A stretch of 36,272 nt of DNA from Clostridiales bacterium NK3B98 (GTDB taxonomy: Bacteria > Bacillota > Clostridia > Oscillospirales > Oscillospiraceae). This document shows positions 23,498 to 32,034 of the stretch, piece by piece. The stretch spans positions 1 through 36,272 of the forward strand of contig ATWA01000020.1 in assembly GCA_000421005.1 (NCBI GenBank), in the 5' to 3' direction. Within the stretch, counting starts at the first letter, position 1. Every line of letters starts with the position of its first letter. The position numbers were made by a program, and so were the translations under genes. The notes beneath the pieces were generated by a model. The model did not search any database. It saw only the letters and a program-made list of their open reading frames with translations, and had not been told where the DNA came from.

Positions 23498-24136
23498 ATG
23501 AAGCTGCGATATTTGGGATTATTCGGGGTAGTCAGTCTGCTCTCCTATGGGGCAATGGTGGTGTTCTCGCCGTTGGCTTATCCGGGCTATGATTGGCTCA
23601 GCATGGCGGTCAGCGATCTGAGCGCAGTTGGGGCCCCATCCGCAGAACTTGCGCAGCGGCTGAATGCGCTGTTCGGCCCCTGCGCAGTAGTGTCTGTGAT
23701 GGCGGTTTGCGTCGCTGCTGCCGGATGCCGTTCGAAGGCGCTGAAGGCCGGAATCAGCTGCTTCGCCGGGATGGAATGGGTCACCGTGGTGGGGTACAAG
23801 CTCTTTCCTCTGGTGCAGAGTCAGGGGGCTGCGTCCTTCCAGAATGCCATGCACATCGTTGTGACAGTGCTGGTGGTATTGCTCTCCATCGCCTCTCTTG
23901 TGCTGATCATCATAGGGGGCAGGAAGGAGCGGATGGTTTCCCTGCGCAACTGGGCGATTGCCTGCTTTGCGGCAATGCTGATCGGTGCGCTGGGCACGGG
24001 GATTATGCCAAAATCGGTTTTTGGCCTGTTTGAACGCTTCAGCACATTTTCAGCGGTGGTATTCAACGCAGTGTTGGGTGTCTATCTGTGGAAAGGTGCG
24101 TTCTCTGCCCAGCAGCGGTACAGGAAGGGCATCTGA
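23498..24136 (+). CDS. DUF998 membrane protein
   Basis: The protein has 212 aa with six predicted membrane helices. DWLSMAVSDLSAVGAPSAEL after the first helix is the conserved DUF998 signature. It is an integral membrane protein of unknown function. GAGGTGAC lies 5-6 nt before ATG. The 159 bases after it hold nothing recognisable. Confidence 0.8.
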   Translation: MKLRYLGLFGVVSLLSYGAMVVFSPLAYPGYDWLSMAVSDLSAVGAPSAELAQRLNALFGPCAVVSVMAVCVAAAGCRSKALKAGISCFAGMEWVTVVGYKLFPLVQSQGAASFQNAMHIVVTVLVVLLSIASLVLIIIGGRKERMVSLRNWAIACFAAMLIGALGTGIMPKSVFGLFERFSTFSAVVFNAVLGVYLWKGAFSAQQRYRKGI

Positions 24137-24295
24137 TCAGAACAGGATTCGGAACACGGCATGACAGCGCCGACAGGTGTGGGCTGTTGTCTTGCAGTGA
24201 AAAAACAGCCGTTGATAAGAGAACCAACAGTCTCGTTGCTTGGATGGAGAGCATTTTGTGGGAAAACGATTGGTTGAAATCAGGAGAGAGTCCTT

Positions 24296-25384
24296 ATGAG
24301 AAAGCATTATCTTGACAACATCAGGTGGGGCACAGTTGTGATCGTGGTGCTCTATCATGTAGTTTACATGTACAACGCCGAGGGTATCATTGGTGTGGTG
24401 GGAAAGATTACAAAACTGAAGGTTCAGTATTACGATGTTTTCCAGTACATCGTCTATCCCTGGTTTATGGAGCTGCTGTTTCTGGTATCTGGCATCAGCG
24501 CTCGATACAGTCTGGAGAAGCATACGCACAAAGAGTTCCTGCGCGGCAGAACCCGGCGGCTGCTGGTGCCCTGCACGGTGGGGCTGGTGTGCTTTCAGTT
24601 TTTACAGGGCTATGTCAACGTCTCTTTGGGCGGTTTATTTGAGAGGAATCCGAATCTTCCACTTCCGGCTAAGTTGTTTATCAGCGTGCTGAGCGGAATC
24701 GGGGTGCTGTGGTACATCCAGTTGCTGTGGGTCTTCTCTCTGCTGCTGGTCCTGATTCGGAATGTGGAGAAGGATCGCCTGTGGAGCATTGTTGGAAAGG
24801 CGGGTTTGACGGTTCTGGTCTCTCTAACTGTTCCAGTCTGGTGTGCGGCTCAGGTGTTGAATACGCCAATCATTCTGGTGTACCGACTGGGACTCTATTT
24901 CTTTGTGTTTTTGCTGGGATACTATGTTTTCTCCCATGATGAGGTGATTGAGGTACTGAAACAGTGGTTTCTTCCCCTGCTTTTCGTCGCTGCTGCACTG
25001 GGAGCGGCTTTCTGTATCTGCTTTTTCGGACAAAATTACGCCGATGCGCCGGTCAATCGCAGCGCTTTGTTCACCTCCTACGGTTGGTTTGCCTGTCTGG
25101 CCATCCTGGGCGGCGCGGCGAAGTACGCAGACATCAGCAACGGCTTCACCGAGTGGATGCGCCTGCGGAGCTTCGGCCTGTACCTGTTTCACTATCTGGG
25201 TATCTCCGCCGTGGGTCTGTTTGTGGCAAAGCCCGGACTGCTGCCGGCTCCGGCAATCTACCTGCTGAGCCTCGCAGCGGGTTTCGGGAGCGGCTATCTG
25301 CTGGGGGCGGTCATCTCAAAGCTGCCGTTCTTCCGGTGGGCGGTGATGGGCATCGGGAACGGGGACGAGAAAGGGTCAAGATAA
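24296..25384 (+). CDS. Membrane acyltransferase (Acyltransf_3 family)
   Basis: The protein has 362 aa and about ten membrane helices. It opens with YLDNIRWGTVVIVVLYHVVY, the conserved Asp/Arg then His arrangement of the family. FLVSGISARYSLEKHTHKEF, then RTRRLLVPC, are typical cytosolic elements. Family members O-acylate sugars or polymers at the membrane. AGGAG lies about 11 nt before ATG. Confidence 0.88.
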   Translation: MRKHYLDNIRWGTVVIVVLYHVVYMYNAEGIIGVVGKITKLKVQYYDVFQYIVYPWFMELLFLVSGISARYSLEKHTHKEFLRGRTRRLLVPCTVGLVCFQFLQGYVNVSLGGLFERNPNLPLPAKLFISVLSGIGVLWYIQLLWVFSLLLVLIRNVEKDRLWSIVGKAGLTVLVSLTVPVWCAAQVLNTPIILVYRLGLYFFVFLLGYYVFSHDEVIEVLKQWFLPLLFVAAALGAAFCICFFGQNYADAPVNRSALFTSYGWFACLAILGGAAKYADISNGFTEWMRLRSFGLYLFHYLGISAVGLFVAKPGLLPAPAIYLLSLAAGFGSGYLLGAVISKLPFFRWAVMGIGNGDEKGSR

Positions 25385-25415
25385 CAATGAAGAACCAACC
25401 GGTAACATTTCATCC

Positions 25416-25822
25416 ATGGAAGCAAGGTTGACGGTTTACTTTGACGACCCCTTCTGGGTGGGCGTTTTTGAACGCATTGAGGACGGAAAGCTCTCCGTCT
25501 GCAAGGTCACCTTCGGTGGGGAACCGAAAGACTATGAGGTGCATACGTTCATTCTCCGGCACTATACGGAGCTCTCCTTTAGTCAGACGGTTGATGCCGG
25601 GCTGCGGAAGAGCGCAGATAATCCCAAGCGTCGCCAACGCAACACAAGGAAGCAGTTGGAGCGCACCGGCATCGGCACAAAGTCGCAGCAGGCCTTGCAG
25701 ATGCAGTTGGAGCAAAACAAGCTGGAACGTAAGAAAAAAGCCGGGAGCAGAAGCTGGCAGAGGCCAAACGACTGTTTGCGCTGAAGCAGCAAAAGAAAAA
25801 AGAAAAGCACAGAGGCAGATAA
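25416..25822 (+). pseudogene. yjdF: YjdF family protein (copy 2), frameshifted tail
   Basis: The YjdF core is intact (DPFWVGVFERIEDGKLSVCK, then GGEPKDYEV) and very similar to the copy at 16317. At the A6 tract 25734-25739 the frame shifts and stops at 25784 (122 aa). One more A would give the normal basic tail (REQKLAEAKRLFALKQQ) ending at 25822. The conserved core remains, so the short form might still fold. No ribosome site is visible. Confidence 0.75.
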
Positions 25823-25868
25823 ATCGGGATTGGTAGAGATGATTCAGAATGAACGTGAATGAAATTGA

Positions 25869-25946
25869 ACAGAACGGTTGATTTTGCGTTCCTTCCGGGA
25901 ATCCGATTATGATGATTTGTTTGAATTCCCGTCACAGCTGGAACCT
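25869..25946 (+). pseudogene. Second GNAT N-terminal stub, no start codon
   Basis: The frame from 25869 reads TERLILRSFRESDYDDLFEF, the classic first 20 residues of a RimJ/RimL-type GNAT. A TGA directly precedes it, and the family match ends after about 25 residues. The open frame then continues without homology to the response-regulator ribosome site. Confidence 0.6.
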
Positions 25947-26041
25947 TCGTATATGCGATTGTGGAAAACGATTATTTTGCCGTTGATTTCTCCGGTTCCA
26001 CGCGGGGGAGAAGGGATGTTCAGACAACAGGAGGAAATGCC

Positions 26042-26737
26042 GTGAAACATATTTTCTTTGTGGAAGATGATCTGAGCCTGATAAGCGGTCTGTCGTTCGC
26101 GCTCAAAAAGCATGGGTATGAACTGACGGTCGCCAGGACAAGGGAGGAAGCGGAGCGGCTATGGGAAAACGGCACATACGATCTGGTGCTGCTGGATGTA
26201 ATGCTGCCTGACGGCTCTGGGTTCGACCTGTGCCGGAAGATTCGGGAAAGCTCTAAGGTGCCGATCCTGTTTCTAACGGCGGCAGATGAAGAAACAGACA
26301 TCATCATGGGGCTGGACATCGGCGGGGACGACTATATCACAAAGCCGTTTAAGCTGGCCGTTTTACTCTCACGGGTCAATGCGCTGCTGCGAAGAAGTGA
26401 AAACTTCCATCAGGCCGATACTGAGCTTGTCTCCAACGGGATCAGGGTCAGGAAACTCGAACGGGAAGTCTATAAAAACGGCGCCCTGCTCGATCTGACC
26501 GCCAATGAATACAAGCTGTTATGCTTGTTTATGGAGCATCCCGATATGGTTCTCTCACCGGAGCAGATTTTAGACAGACTCTGGGACTGTGACGGAAATT
26601 ACATTGACGGAAGCACCCTGACTGTCTATATCCGAAGGCTCCGCATGAAGATCGAGGATCATCCCTCCGCACCTCGCTGCATTGTGACCGTGCGCGGCAT
26701 GGGGTACAAATGGAACGCTCTGGAGCGAGACGTATGA
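26042..26737 (+). CDS. OmpR/PhoB-family response regulator
   Basis: The protein has 231 aa from GTG, with AGGAGG 8 nt upstream. The receiver domain has Asp52 (LLDVMLPDGSG) as phosphorylation site, Asp9/Asp10 (VEDD) and Lys in ITKPF. The winged-helix output domain ends VRGMGYKW. The gene overlaps the kinase gene (ATGA) and heads an operon with an ABC transporter, as in peptide-antibiotic sensing systems. Confidence 0.93.
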   Translation: MKHIFFVEDDLSLISGLSFALKKHGYELTVARTREEAERLWENGTYDLVLLDVMLPDGSGFDLCRKIRESSKVPILFLTAADEETDIIMGLDIGGDDYITKPFKLAVLLSRVNALLRRSENFHQADTELVSNGIRVRKLEREVYKNGALLDLTANEYKLLCLFMEHPDMVLSPEQILDRLWDCDGNYIDGSTLTVYIRRLRMKIEDHPSAPRCIVTVRGMGYKWNALERDV

Positions 26738-27774
26738 GGAAGATACTTGTCAATCGAAAAAACAGGCGGCTTTTTGTCGGCATCCTCTCGGTACTCGTCG
26801 TGTTTGCAATCCTCTCTGCCGCCTGCGCGGGGTTTCGCGTAAGACATGGGGCGCTGTATATCCTGGTGCTGGCGCTCTGTATGGTGGGTGCTGTCGCTGC
26901 CCTGTTGGTCTGCTATTTCCAGGAACAGAACCGTATGCTGGAGGATGCCGTGGGGCAGATTCGGGCATTCATCGCCGGAGATCAAGACGCACGGATCGAA
27001 TGTGACGAGGAGGGGGAGCAATATCGGCTCTTCCATGAGATCAATTCGCTCTCGGCTATTCTGAACGCCCACACGGAGAATGAGAGGCGCACGAAAGAAT
27101 TTTTGAAGAGTATGATCTCCAATATCTCCCACCAGCTCAAAACACCGCTGGCGGCCCTGAATATCTACAACGGACTGATACGAGAGGAAGGGGAAAGTCT
27201 GCCCACGGTCCTGGAGTTTGCCTCGCTTTCCGAACAGGAGCTGGACCGAATCGAAACCCTTGTCCAGAATCTGCTGAAAATCACAAAGCTGGACGCCGGA
27301 ACGATGGTGTTGGAGAAGGCGGAGCAGAACGTTTCAGATATGATGGGGTACATCCAGCGGCATTTCGCATCTCAGGCCCAGCGGGAGAACAAATCGCTCC
27401 TGCTCTCCGGGGATGAGAATGCGGTTTTTTGCTGTGACCGGCAATGGCTTACCGAGGCCATCAGTAATATCGTGAAAAACGCATTCGACCACACGGAGAG
27501 CGGAGCTGTGATCCGTGTCGAGTGGGGGTCGTTTGCGTCAATCGTCCAGATCATTGTAAGCGACAACGGAAGCGGCATCCACCCGGAGGACCTGCCCTAT
27601 ATTTTCAAACGTTTTTACCGCAGCCGTTTCTCCACAGATACCCAGGGCATTGGGTTGGGATTACCGCTGGCACAAGCGATCATAGAGGCACACGGCGGCA
27701 GCATTGAAGTGGAAAGCGAGCTGGGCGTCGGCACAACTTTTCGCGTCAATCTTCCGATTCCTACAAAAATGTAG
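26734..27774 (+). CDS. Sensor histidine kinase
   Basis: The protein has 346 aa. Two membrane helices (about 13-33 and 40-62) leave almost no extracellular loop, a layout seen in kinases that sense through a partner transporter. The H-box is SNISHQLKTPL (His133), the N-box is SNIVKNAFDH, and the G-boxes are DNGSGI and GIGLGLPLAQ. It is probably the cognate kinase of the overlapping regulator. A 73-base gap separates it from the ABC genes. Confidence 0.93.
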   Translation: MRKILVNRKNRRLFVGILSVLVVFAILSAACAGFRVRHGALYILVLALCMVGAVAALLVCYFQEQNRMLEDAVGQIRAFIAGDQDARIECDEEGEQYRLFHEINSLSAILNAHTENERRTKEFLKSMISNISHQLKTPLAALNIYNGLIREEGESLPTVLEFASLSEQELDRIETLVQNLLKITKLDAGTMVLEKAEQNVSDMMGYIQRHFASQAQRENKSLLLSGDENAVFCCDRQWLTEAISNIVKNAFDHTESGAVIRVEWGSFASIVQIIVSDNGSGIHPEDLPYIFKRFYRSRFSTDTQGIGLGLPLAQAIIEAHGGSIEVESELGVGTTFRVNLPIPTKM

Positions 27775-27847
27775 GCTGCGTGTCATATCAGAGTAGGCGC
27801 GGCGTGTTACTCTTTCTATAACAACACAGAAAGAGGTTTCAAACAAT

Positions 27848-28531
27848 ATGGAGTTGTTAGAGGTTCAACATCTTTCCAAAACCTACGGAACCGGCGAAAC
27901 CGCCGTCTGCGCCTTGCAGGACGTTTCCTTTTCCGTCCCCAAGGGCGAATTTGTTGCAGTTGTGGGGGAGTCCGGCTCCGGCAAGAGCACGCTGCTGAAC
28001 ATAATCGGGGCGCTGGACACCCCGACGTCCGGCAAGGTGTTCATCGACGGCAAAGACATTTTCTCCATGAAGGAGCGTAACCTGACCGTCTTTCGCCGCC
28101 GGAACATCGGATTTATCTTTCAGAGCTTCAACCTGATTCCGGAGCTGACGGTGGAGCAGAACATCATTTTCCCTGTACTGCTGGACTATCAGAAGCCGGA
28201 CAAGGAGTATCTGGAGGAGCTGCTGCGGGTTTTGAACCTACAGGAACGCCGACGCCATCTGCCCGGTCAGCTCTCTGGGGGACAGCAGCAGCGTGTGGCC
28301 ATCGGCAGGGCGCTGATGACCCGTCCGGCGCTGATTCTGGCGGACGAGCCCACTGGCAACCTGGACTCCCGCAACACCAGCGAAGTGATTACGCTGCTCC
28401 GGGAAGCCTCCCGAACGTACGAGCAGACGATCATGATGATCACCCACAGCCAGAGCATCGCCCAGTCCGCCGACCGCATTTTAAGGGTCAGTGATGGAGT
28501 TGTCACCGATCTCGGGAGGTACTCAGATTGA
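27848..28531 (+). CDS. ABC transporter ATP-binding protein (MacB/LolD type)
   Basis: The protein has 227 aa. Walker A is GESGSGKST (about 39-47), the Q-loop is in FIFQSFN, the signature is LSGGQQQR, Walker B is LILADEPTGNLD, and the H-loop is ITHS. It drives the FtsX-type permease encoded by the next gene. AAAGAGG lies 11 nt before ATG. The stop overlaps the permease start (TTGA). Confidence 0.95.
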   Translation: MELLEVQHLSKTYGTGETAVCALQDVSFSVPKGEFVAVVGESGSGKSTLLNIIGALDTPTSGKVFIDGKDIFSMKERNLTVFRRRNIGFIFQSFNLIPELTVEQNIIFPVLLDYQKPDKEYLEELLRVLNLQERRRHLPGQLSGGQQQRVAIGRALMTRPALILADEPTGNLDSRNTSEVITLLREASRTYEQTIMMITHSQSIAQSADRILRVSDGVVTDLGRYSD

Positions 28532-30849
28532 AAAACTACCTGGAGCTTGCAGAGATTAACGCACGCCACAACCGGCGTCAGAGCCGAATGACCATTATCT
28601 GCATTATTCTGGCAATCTTTCTTGTTTCTTCCGTATTCAGCATGGTCGATTTTGAATACATACATATGAAAGAGAAGCTGATCAGGGATCACGGCAACTG
28701 GCACATCGTTCTGAATCATGTTCCCAAAGAAGATGCGGAAGGCATTCAGAATGAAGCGGATGTGAGAGCTGGCTGTTGGTATGATACGTTCAATTACAAT
28801 CTGGATCAGGATTTCTATCTGGACGGGCATCCGCTGTGCGTGATCGGTACAGAACCATCCTTTTTTGATGACATGATGGTTGGAACGCTAAAGGAAGGGC
28901 GCTTTCCTGAAAATGATTCCCAGGTGCTGCTCAATATCAACGCAAAGAACAGCCTGGGGTATGTCATCGGCGAGTCTGTGGCCTTTCAGACGCCCTCCGG
29001 CGCATTTTCCTACACGGTCTGCGGATTCGTCGCTGACACATCCCAGAGCCTGGCCTCGGATGCGGTGATTGCTGTTCTGGATTACGCCACGTTTGAAACG
29101 CTGGCTGCGGTAAATGGCCAGCAGCGGGAGAGTCAGTACTATATTCAGTTTCAGCAGAGCCTGAAGATCAAAAGCACGATTGCCCAGTTGAAGGCCTCCC
29201 ACGGGTGGACCAATGAGAATATCGGGGAAAACGCCGCCCTTCTGGGGATCATGGGTATGAGCACCAGCAACTATATCGTGGGGCTTTACGGCATTTCCGC
29301 CGTGCTGGTCCTATTGGTGGTGATGGCCGGGGTGTTTATGATCTCCGGCAGCATGAACGCCAATATCGCAGAGCGGACGCATTTTTTCGGGATGCTGCGT
29401 TGTATTGGCGCCAGCAAAAGGCAGGTCCGAAGCATCGTCACACGGGAGGCCCTTACCTGGCTGAAAACGGCCATCCCCATCGGTGTTGCCGCCTCCATTG
29501 TGGCCTGCTGGGGCATCTGCGCTGTTCTGGCCTACGGAATTGGCGGGGAGTGGGAACAGATGCCAGTGGGTAGAATCAGTCCAATCGGTATTGTTCTGGG
29601 AGCCTTGGTCGGTTTTGTCACCGTGCTGTTGTCCGCCGCATCTCCCGCAAAACGAGCCGCAAGAGTATCTCCCATTGCAGCGGTTTCCGGAAATCAGACC
29701 GCTGCGTTTTCCGGGAAATCGCTGAGTACGGCAATCCTAAAGGTGGATACTTCTCTTGGTGTACACCATGGGGTGTCAAAAAAGAAGAACCTGTTGCTGA
29801 TGACAGGCTCCTTTGCGCTGAGCATTATCCTATTCCTGTCCTTCTCCGTCATGATCGACTGGGTCGGTAATGCGTTGACCTCTAACAAGCCCTATACACC
29901 GGACCTCTGCGTCTATTACGACGATTATGCGGCAGGGCTTGACAGGCCGTTTGCCGAAAAGCTACGTGCAGTAGACGGCGTGAAATACGCCTACGGGCGC
30001 ATGTACGTCCAGGCGGATGTGGAATCAGCCAAGGGCATCAGCATCATTGACCTGATCTCCTATGACGACATTCAGCTCCAGTGGGCAAAGAAAGACCGTC
30101 TGCGTGGCGATGTCGAAGAAACCCAGCAGGAACTGGGAAACGTGATGGTCGTATATGAGAAAAACAATGCCCTCGACCTGGGTGACACCCTGGAGCTAAA
30201 GGGAAAAACGCTTCGTGTCACAGCCCTGCTGTCGGATAGCCCTTTCAGCAGCAGCGACATTCCCACCGTAATCTGTTCGGAGGAGACCTTTGAAGCAGTT
30301 TGCGCTACAGCCGATTATTCCGTCATAGATTTGCAGCTTGAGAGTTCTGCAGGTGACGAAACTGTGGCGGAGATCAGAGCGCTGCTGGACGATGGCATGC
30401 GCCTGAGCGACAGGCGCACCAGCAAAACAGAGGCGAACAGCACCTATCTGGCGTTTATCGTCCTTGTGTATGCCTTCCTGGCCCTGGTGGCGCTGATCGC
30501 CGTATTCAATATTATCAACAGCATATCTATGAGCGTCACCGCAAGACACAGGGAGTACGGCATGATGCGCGCCATCGGCCTGGATCAGCGCCAGCTTATG
30601 AGGATGATAATAGCAGAAGCGATGACCTATGCTGTCTCAGGTTTTTTCGCAGGTTGTGTTCTCGGTGTCCCCTTGAATGCCTGGTTCTATAAGGCTGCGA
30701 TAACAAATTACTGGGGAACACCTTGGAGAGTGCCGTTTGTGCAGCTGCTTTTTATTTTTGCAGTTGTGTTCTGTTCTGCTCTTCTCGCAGTCCGCATGCC
30801 AGTAAAGTGCCTGTCAGAAAGTTCCATCGCGGAATCGATAAGTGAGTAG
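28528..30849 (+). CDS. FtsX/MacB-type ABC transporter permease, duplicated
   Basis: The protein has 773 aa from TTG (GGGAGG 10 nt upstream, overlapping the ATPase stop). Two repeats of one helix, a large extracellular domain and three helices are visible: membrane segments near 19-40, 247-275, 312-340 and 350-372, then 418-445, 645-670, 700-720 and 738-760. ARHREYGMMRAIGLDQRQL is the FtsX coupling segment. This layout belongs to peptide or lipid exporters and antimicrobial-peptide resistance pumps. The substrate is inferred only from the two-component partner. Confidence 0.92.
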   Translation: MKNYLELAEINARHNRRQSRMTIICIILAIFLVSSVFSMVDFEYIHMKEKLIRDHGNWHIVLNHVPKEDAEGIQNEADVRAGCWYDTFNYNLDQDFYLDGHPLCVIGTEPSFFDDMMVGTLKEGRFPENDSQVLLNINAKNSLGYVIGESVAFQTPSGAFSYTVCGFVADTSQSLASDAVIAVLDYATFETLAAVNGQQRESQYYIQFQQSLKIKSTIAQLKASHGWTNENIGENAALLGIMGMSTSNYIVGLYGISAVLVLLVVMAGVFMISGSMNANIAERTHFFGMLRCIGASKRQVRSIVTREALTWLKTAIPIGVAASIVACWGICAVLAYGIGGEWEQMPVGRISPIGIVLGALVGFVTVLLSAASPAKRAARVSPIAAVSGNQTAAFSGKSLSTAILKVDTSLGVHHGVSKKKNLLLMTGSFALSIILFLSFSVMIDWVGNALTSNKPYTPDLCVYYDDYAAGLDRPFAEKLRAVDGVKYAYGRMYVQADVESAKGISIIDLISYDDIQLQWAKKDRLRGDVEETQQELGNVMVVYEKNNALDLGDTLELKGKTLRVTALLSDSPFSSSDIPTVICSEETFEAVCATADYSVIDLQLESSAGDETVAEIRALLDDGMRLSDRRTSKTEANSTYLAFIVLVYAFLALVALIAVFNIINSISMSVTARHREYGMMRAIGLDQRQLMRMIIAEAMTYAVSGFFAGCVLGVPLNAWFYKAAITNYWGTPWRVPFVQLLFIFAVVFCSALLAVRMPVKCLSESSIAESISE

Positions 30850-30943
30850 AATCTTACCATCTTTTCGATCTCAGGCACAGAAAAATATCGGTATTCCTCT
30901 TCAGAAAGAATTCTGATTGGAACAATATGAATGGAAAAAACTC

Positions 30944-30974
30944 TTGACTCTCACACTGTGGCAGGCATTATGCT
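30944..30974 (+). promoter_or_regulatory. MerR-type promoter with 19-bp spacer
   Basis: TTGACT (30944-30949) and TATGCT (30969-30974) are 19 bp apart. This over-long spacing is typical of MerR-activated promoters. An imperfect dyad centred in the spacer (CTnnCACTGTGnnAG) is a likely regulator site. Confidence 0.7.
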
Positions 30975-31012
30975 TGACGCGAGCTCAAAAAACAGCAACA
31001 GGAGGTACCGCC

Positions 31013-31828
31013 ATGCTGAAGATCGGAGAATTTTCAAAACTGTCCAGAGTTAGCGTCAGAATGCTCCGCCACTATGATGAGATCGGCCTTCTGAAACCAG
31101 CCGAGATCGATCGCTTCACGGATTATCGGTATTACAGAGAAGATCAGCTCCCGATAGCAGGTCGTATTGCTGCTTTGAAGGATATGGGGTTTTCTCTTGC
31201 CGATATCATCAGAATACTTGAGGTTTATGATGACCGGGAACAATTGGAACAGTTCTTTTCTATCCGACAGAAAGAGCTGGAAGCCCTCTCTCAGGATACG
31301 GCGCACAAGCTGACGCTTCTGGACGCAGCCCGGAAAAGGCTGAGAAAGGAAGAAAACATGAGTTATAACGTAACCCTCAAGACCATCCCCGAACGCTATG
31401 CCGCGACCATCCGGATGACGATCCCCCGCTATGAAGATGAGGGCATGATCTGGGGCAAGCTGGCAGAAGAGACCTGCCGGATGAATCTCGTGGAGGACGA
31501 TCCCTGCCTTTGTGCGGTGACCTATCTCGATGGTGAGTACAAGGAAGAAAACGTGGAGATGATGGCCTGGAAGACCGTCAAAGGCAGCTATCCTGACACG
31601 GAGCACGTGAAGTTTCGCACGCTGCCGGAGGTTACGGTCGCAAGCTGCACCTACCAGGGCAGCTACACCCAGATCACGGATGTTTACACTGCGGTGATCG
31701 CATGGATGGAAGCAAACGGCTACGAGCCTGCTGGGCCGATGTTCAACATCTATCACGTCAGTCAGCATGAGACACAGAACCCAGACGAGTTCGTGACGGA
31801 GATCTGTTATCCGGTAAAGAAGAAATAA
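31013..31828 (+). CDS. MerR-family regulator with GyrI-like effector domain
   Basis: The protein has 271 aa. The MerR helix-turn-helix is at residues 3-70 (IGEFSKLSRVSVRMLRHYDE), a dimerising helix follows to about 115, and a GyrI/AraC-effector-type ligand domain runs from 120 to 271 (TIPERYAATIRMTIPRYED). This is the BmrR/TipA-like plan in which the regulator binds drugs. The start has GGAGG about 8 nt upstream. The longer frame covers the promoter at 30944. It probably activates itself. Confidence 0.9.
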   Translation: MLKIGEFSKLSRVSVRMLRHYDEIGLLKPAEIDRFTDYRYYREDQLPIAGRIAALKDMGFSLADIIRILEVYDDREQLEQFFSIRQKELEALSQDTAHKLTLLDAARKRLRKEENMSYNVTLKTIPERYAATIRMTIPRYEDEGMIWGKLAEETCRMNLVEDDPCLCAVTYLDGEYKEENVEMMAWKTVKGSYPDTEHVKFRTLPEVTVASCTYQGSYTQITDVYTAVIAWMEANGYEPAGPMFNIYHVSQHETQNPDEFVTEICYPVKKK

Positions 31829-31833
31829 AGTAT

Positions 31834-31921
31834 AACTTTGTCTCCACGTCCGCCGTTGGCGGACGTAAGCGGGCAATAGCCCGCAGCTGACGCACAACGC
31901 GCGTCAGCTGGAGACGACGTT
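31834..31921. repeat. Four-way-junction element, block 1
   Basis: The outer stem AACTTTGTCTCC/GGAGACGACGTT (31834-31845 with 31910-31921; one mismatch, one G-T) encloses three adjacent hairpins. These are ACGTCCGCC/GGCGGACGT (loop GTT), GCGGGC/GCCCGC (loop AATA) and AGCTGACGC/GCGTCAGCT (7-nt loop). Only two junction bases (AA) are unpaired. The block starts 5 bases after the MerR-GyrI stop. It is not a tRNA, attC site or known terminator. Confidence 0.8.
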
Positions 31922-31929
31922 GCAACGGT

Positions 31930-32009
31930 ATCCCCGAAAAACACAGATTATTCTGTGTTTTTCATGCGAAACAGCGTTTCGCATGCGCGCATTTCATGCG
32001 CGCGGGGAT
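31930..32009. repeat. Four-way-junction element, block 2
   Basis: The outer stem ATCCCCG/CGGGGAT encloses AAAAACACAG/CTGTGTTTTT (6-nt loop), CATGCGAAAC/GTTTCGCATG (loop AGC) and CGCGCAT/ATGCGCG (loop TTC). All 68 non-loop bases pair with no mismatch and no unpaired base at the junction. It lies 8 bases after block 1, and TTGCAA occurs on both sides. Confidence 0.85.
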
Positions 32010-32034
32010 TTAGTTATTGCAAGGGGATTCGTTG

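Noticed and set aside
24137-24295. Possible small gene before the acyltransferase
   Set aside because: All frames are short, without a ribosome site or recognisable motif.
31834-32009. Junction element as tRNAs or integron attC sites
   Set aside because: There are no anticodon or T-loop consensus bases and no CCA acceptor. The arms are full palindromes rather than the bulged single hairpin and GTTRRRY/RYYYAAC ends of attC.
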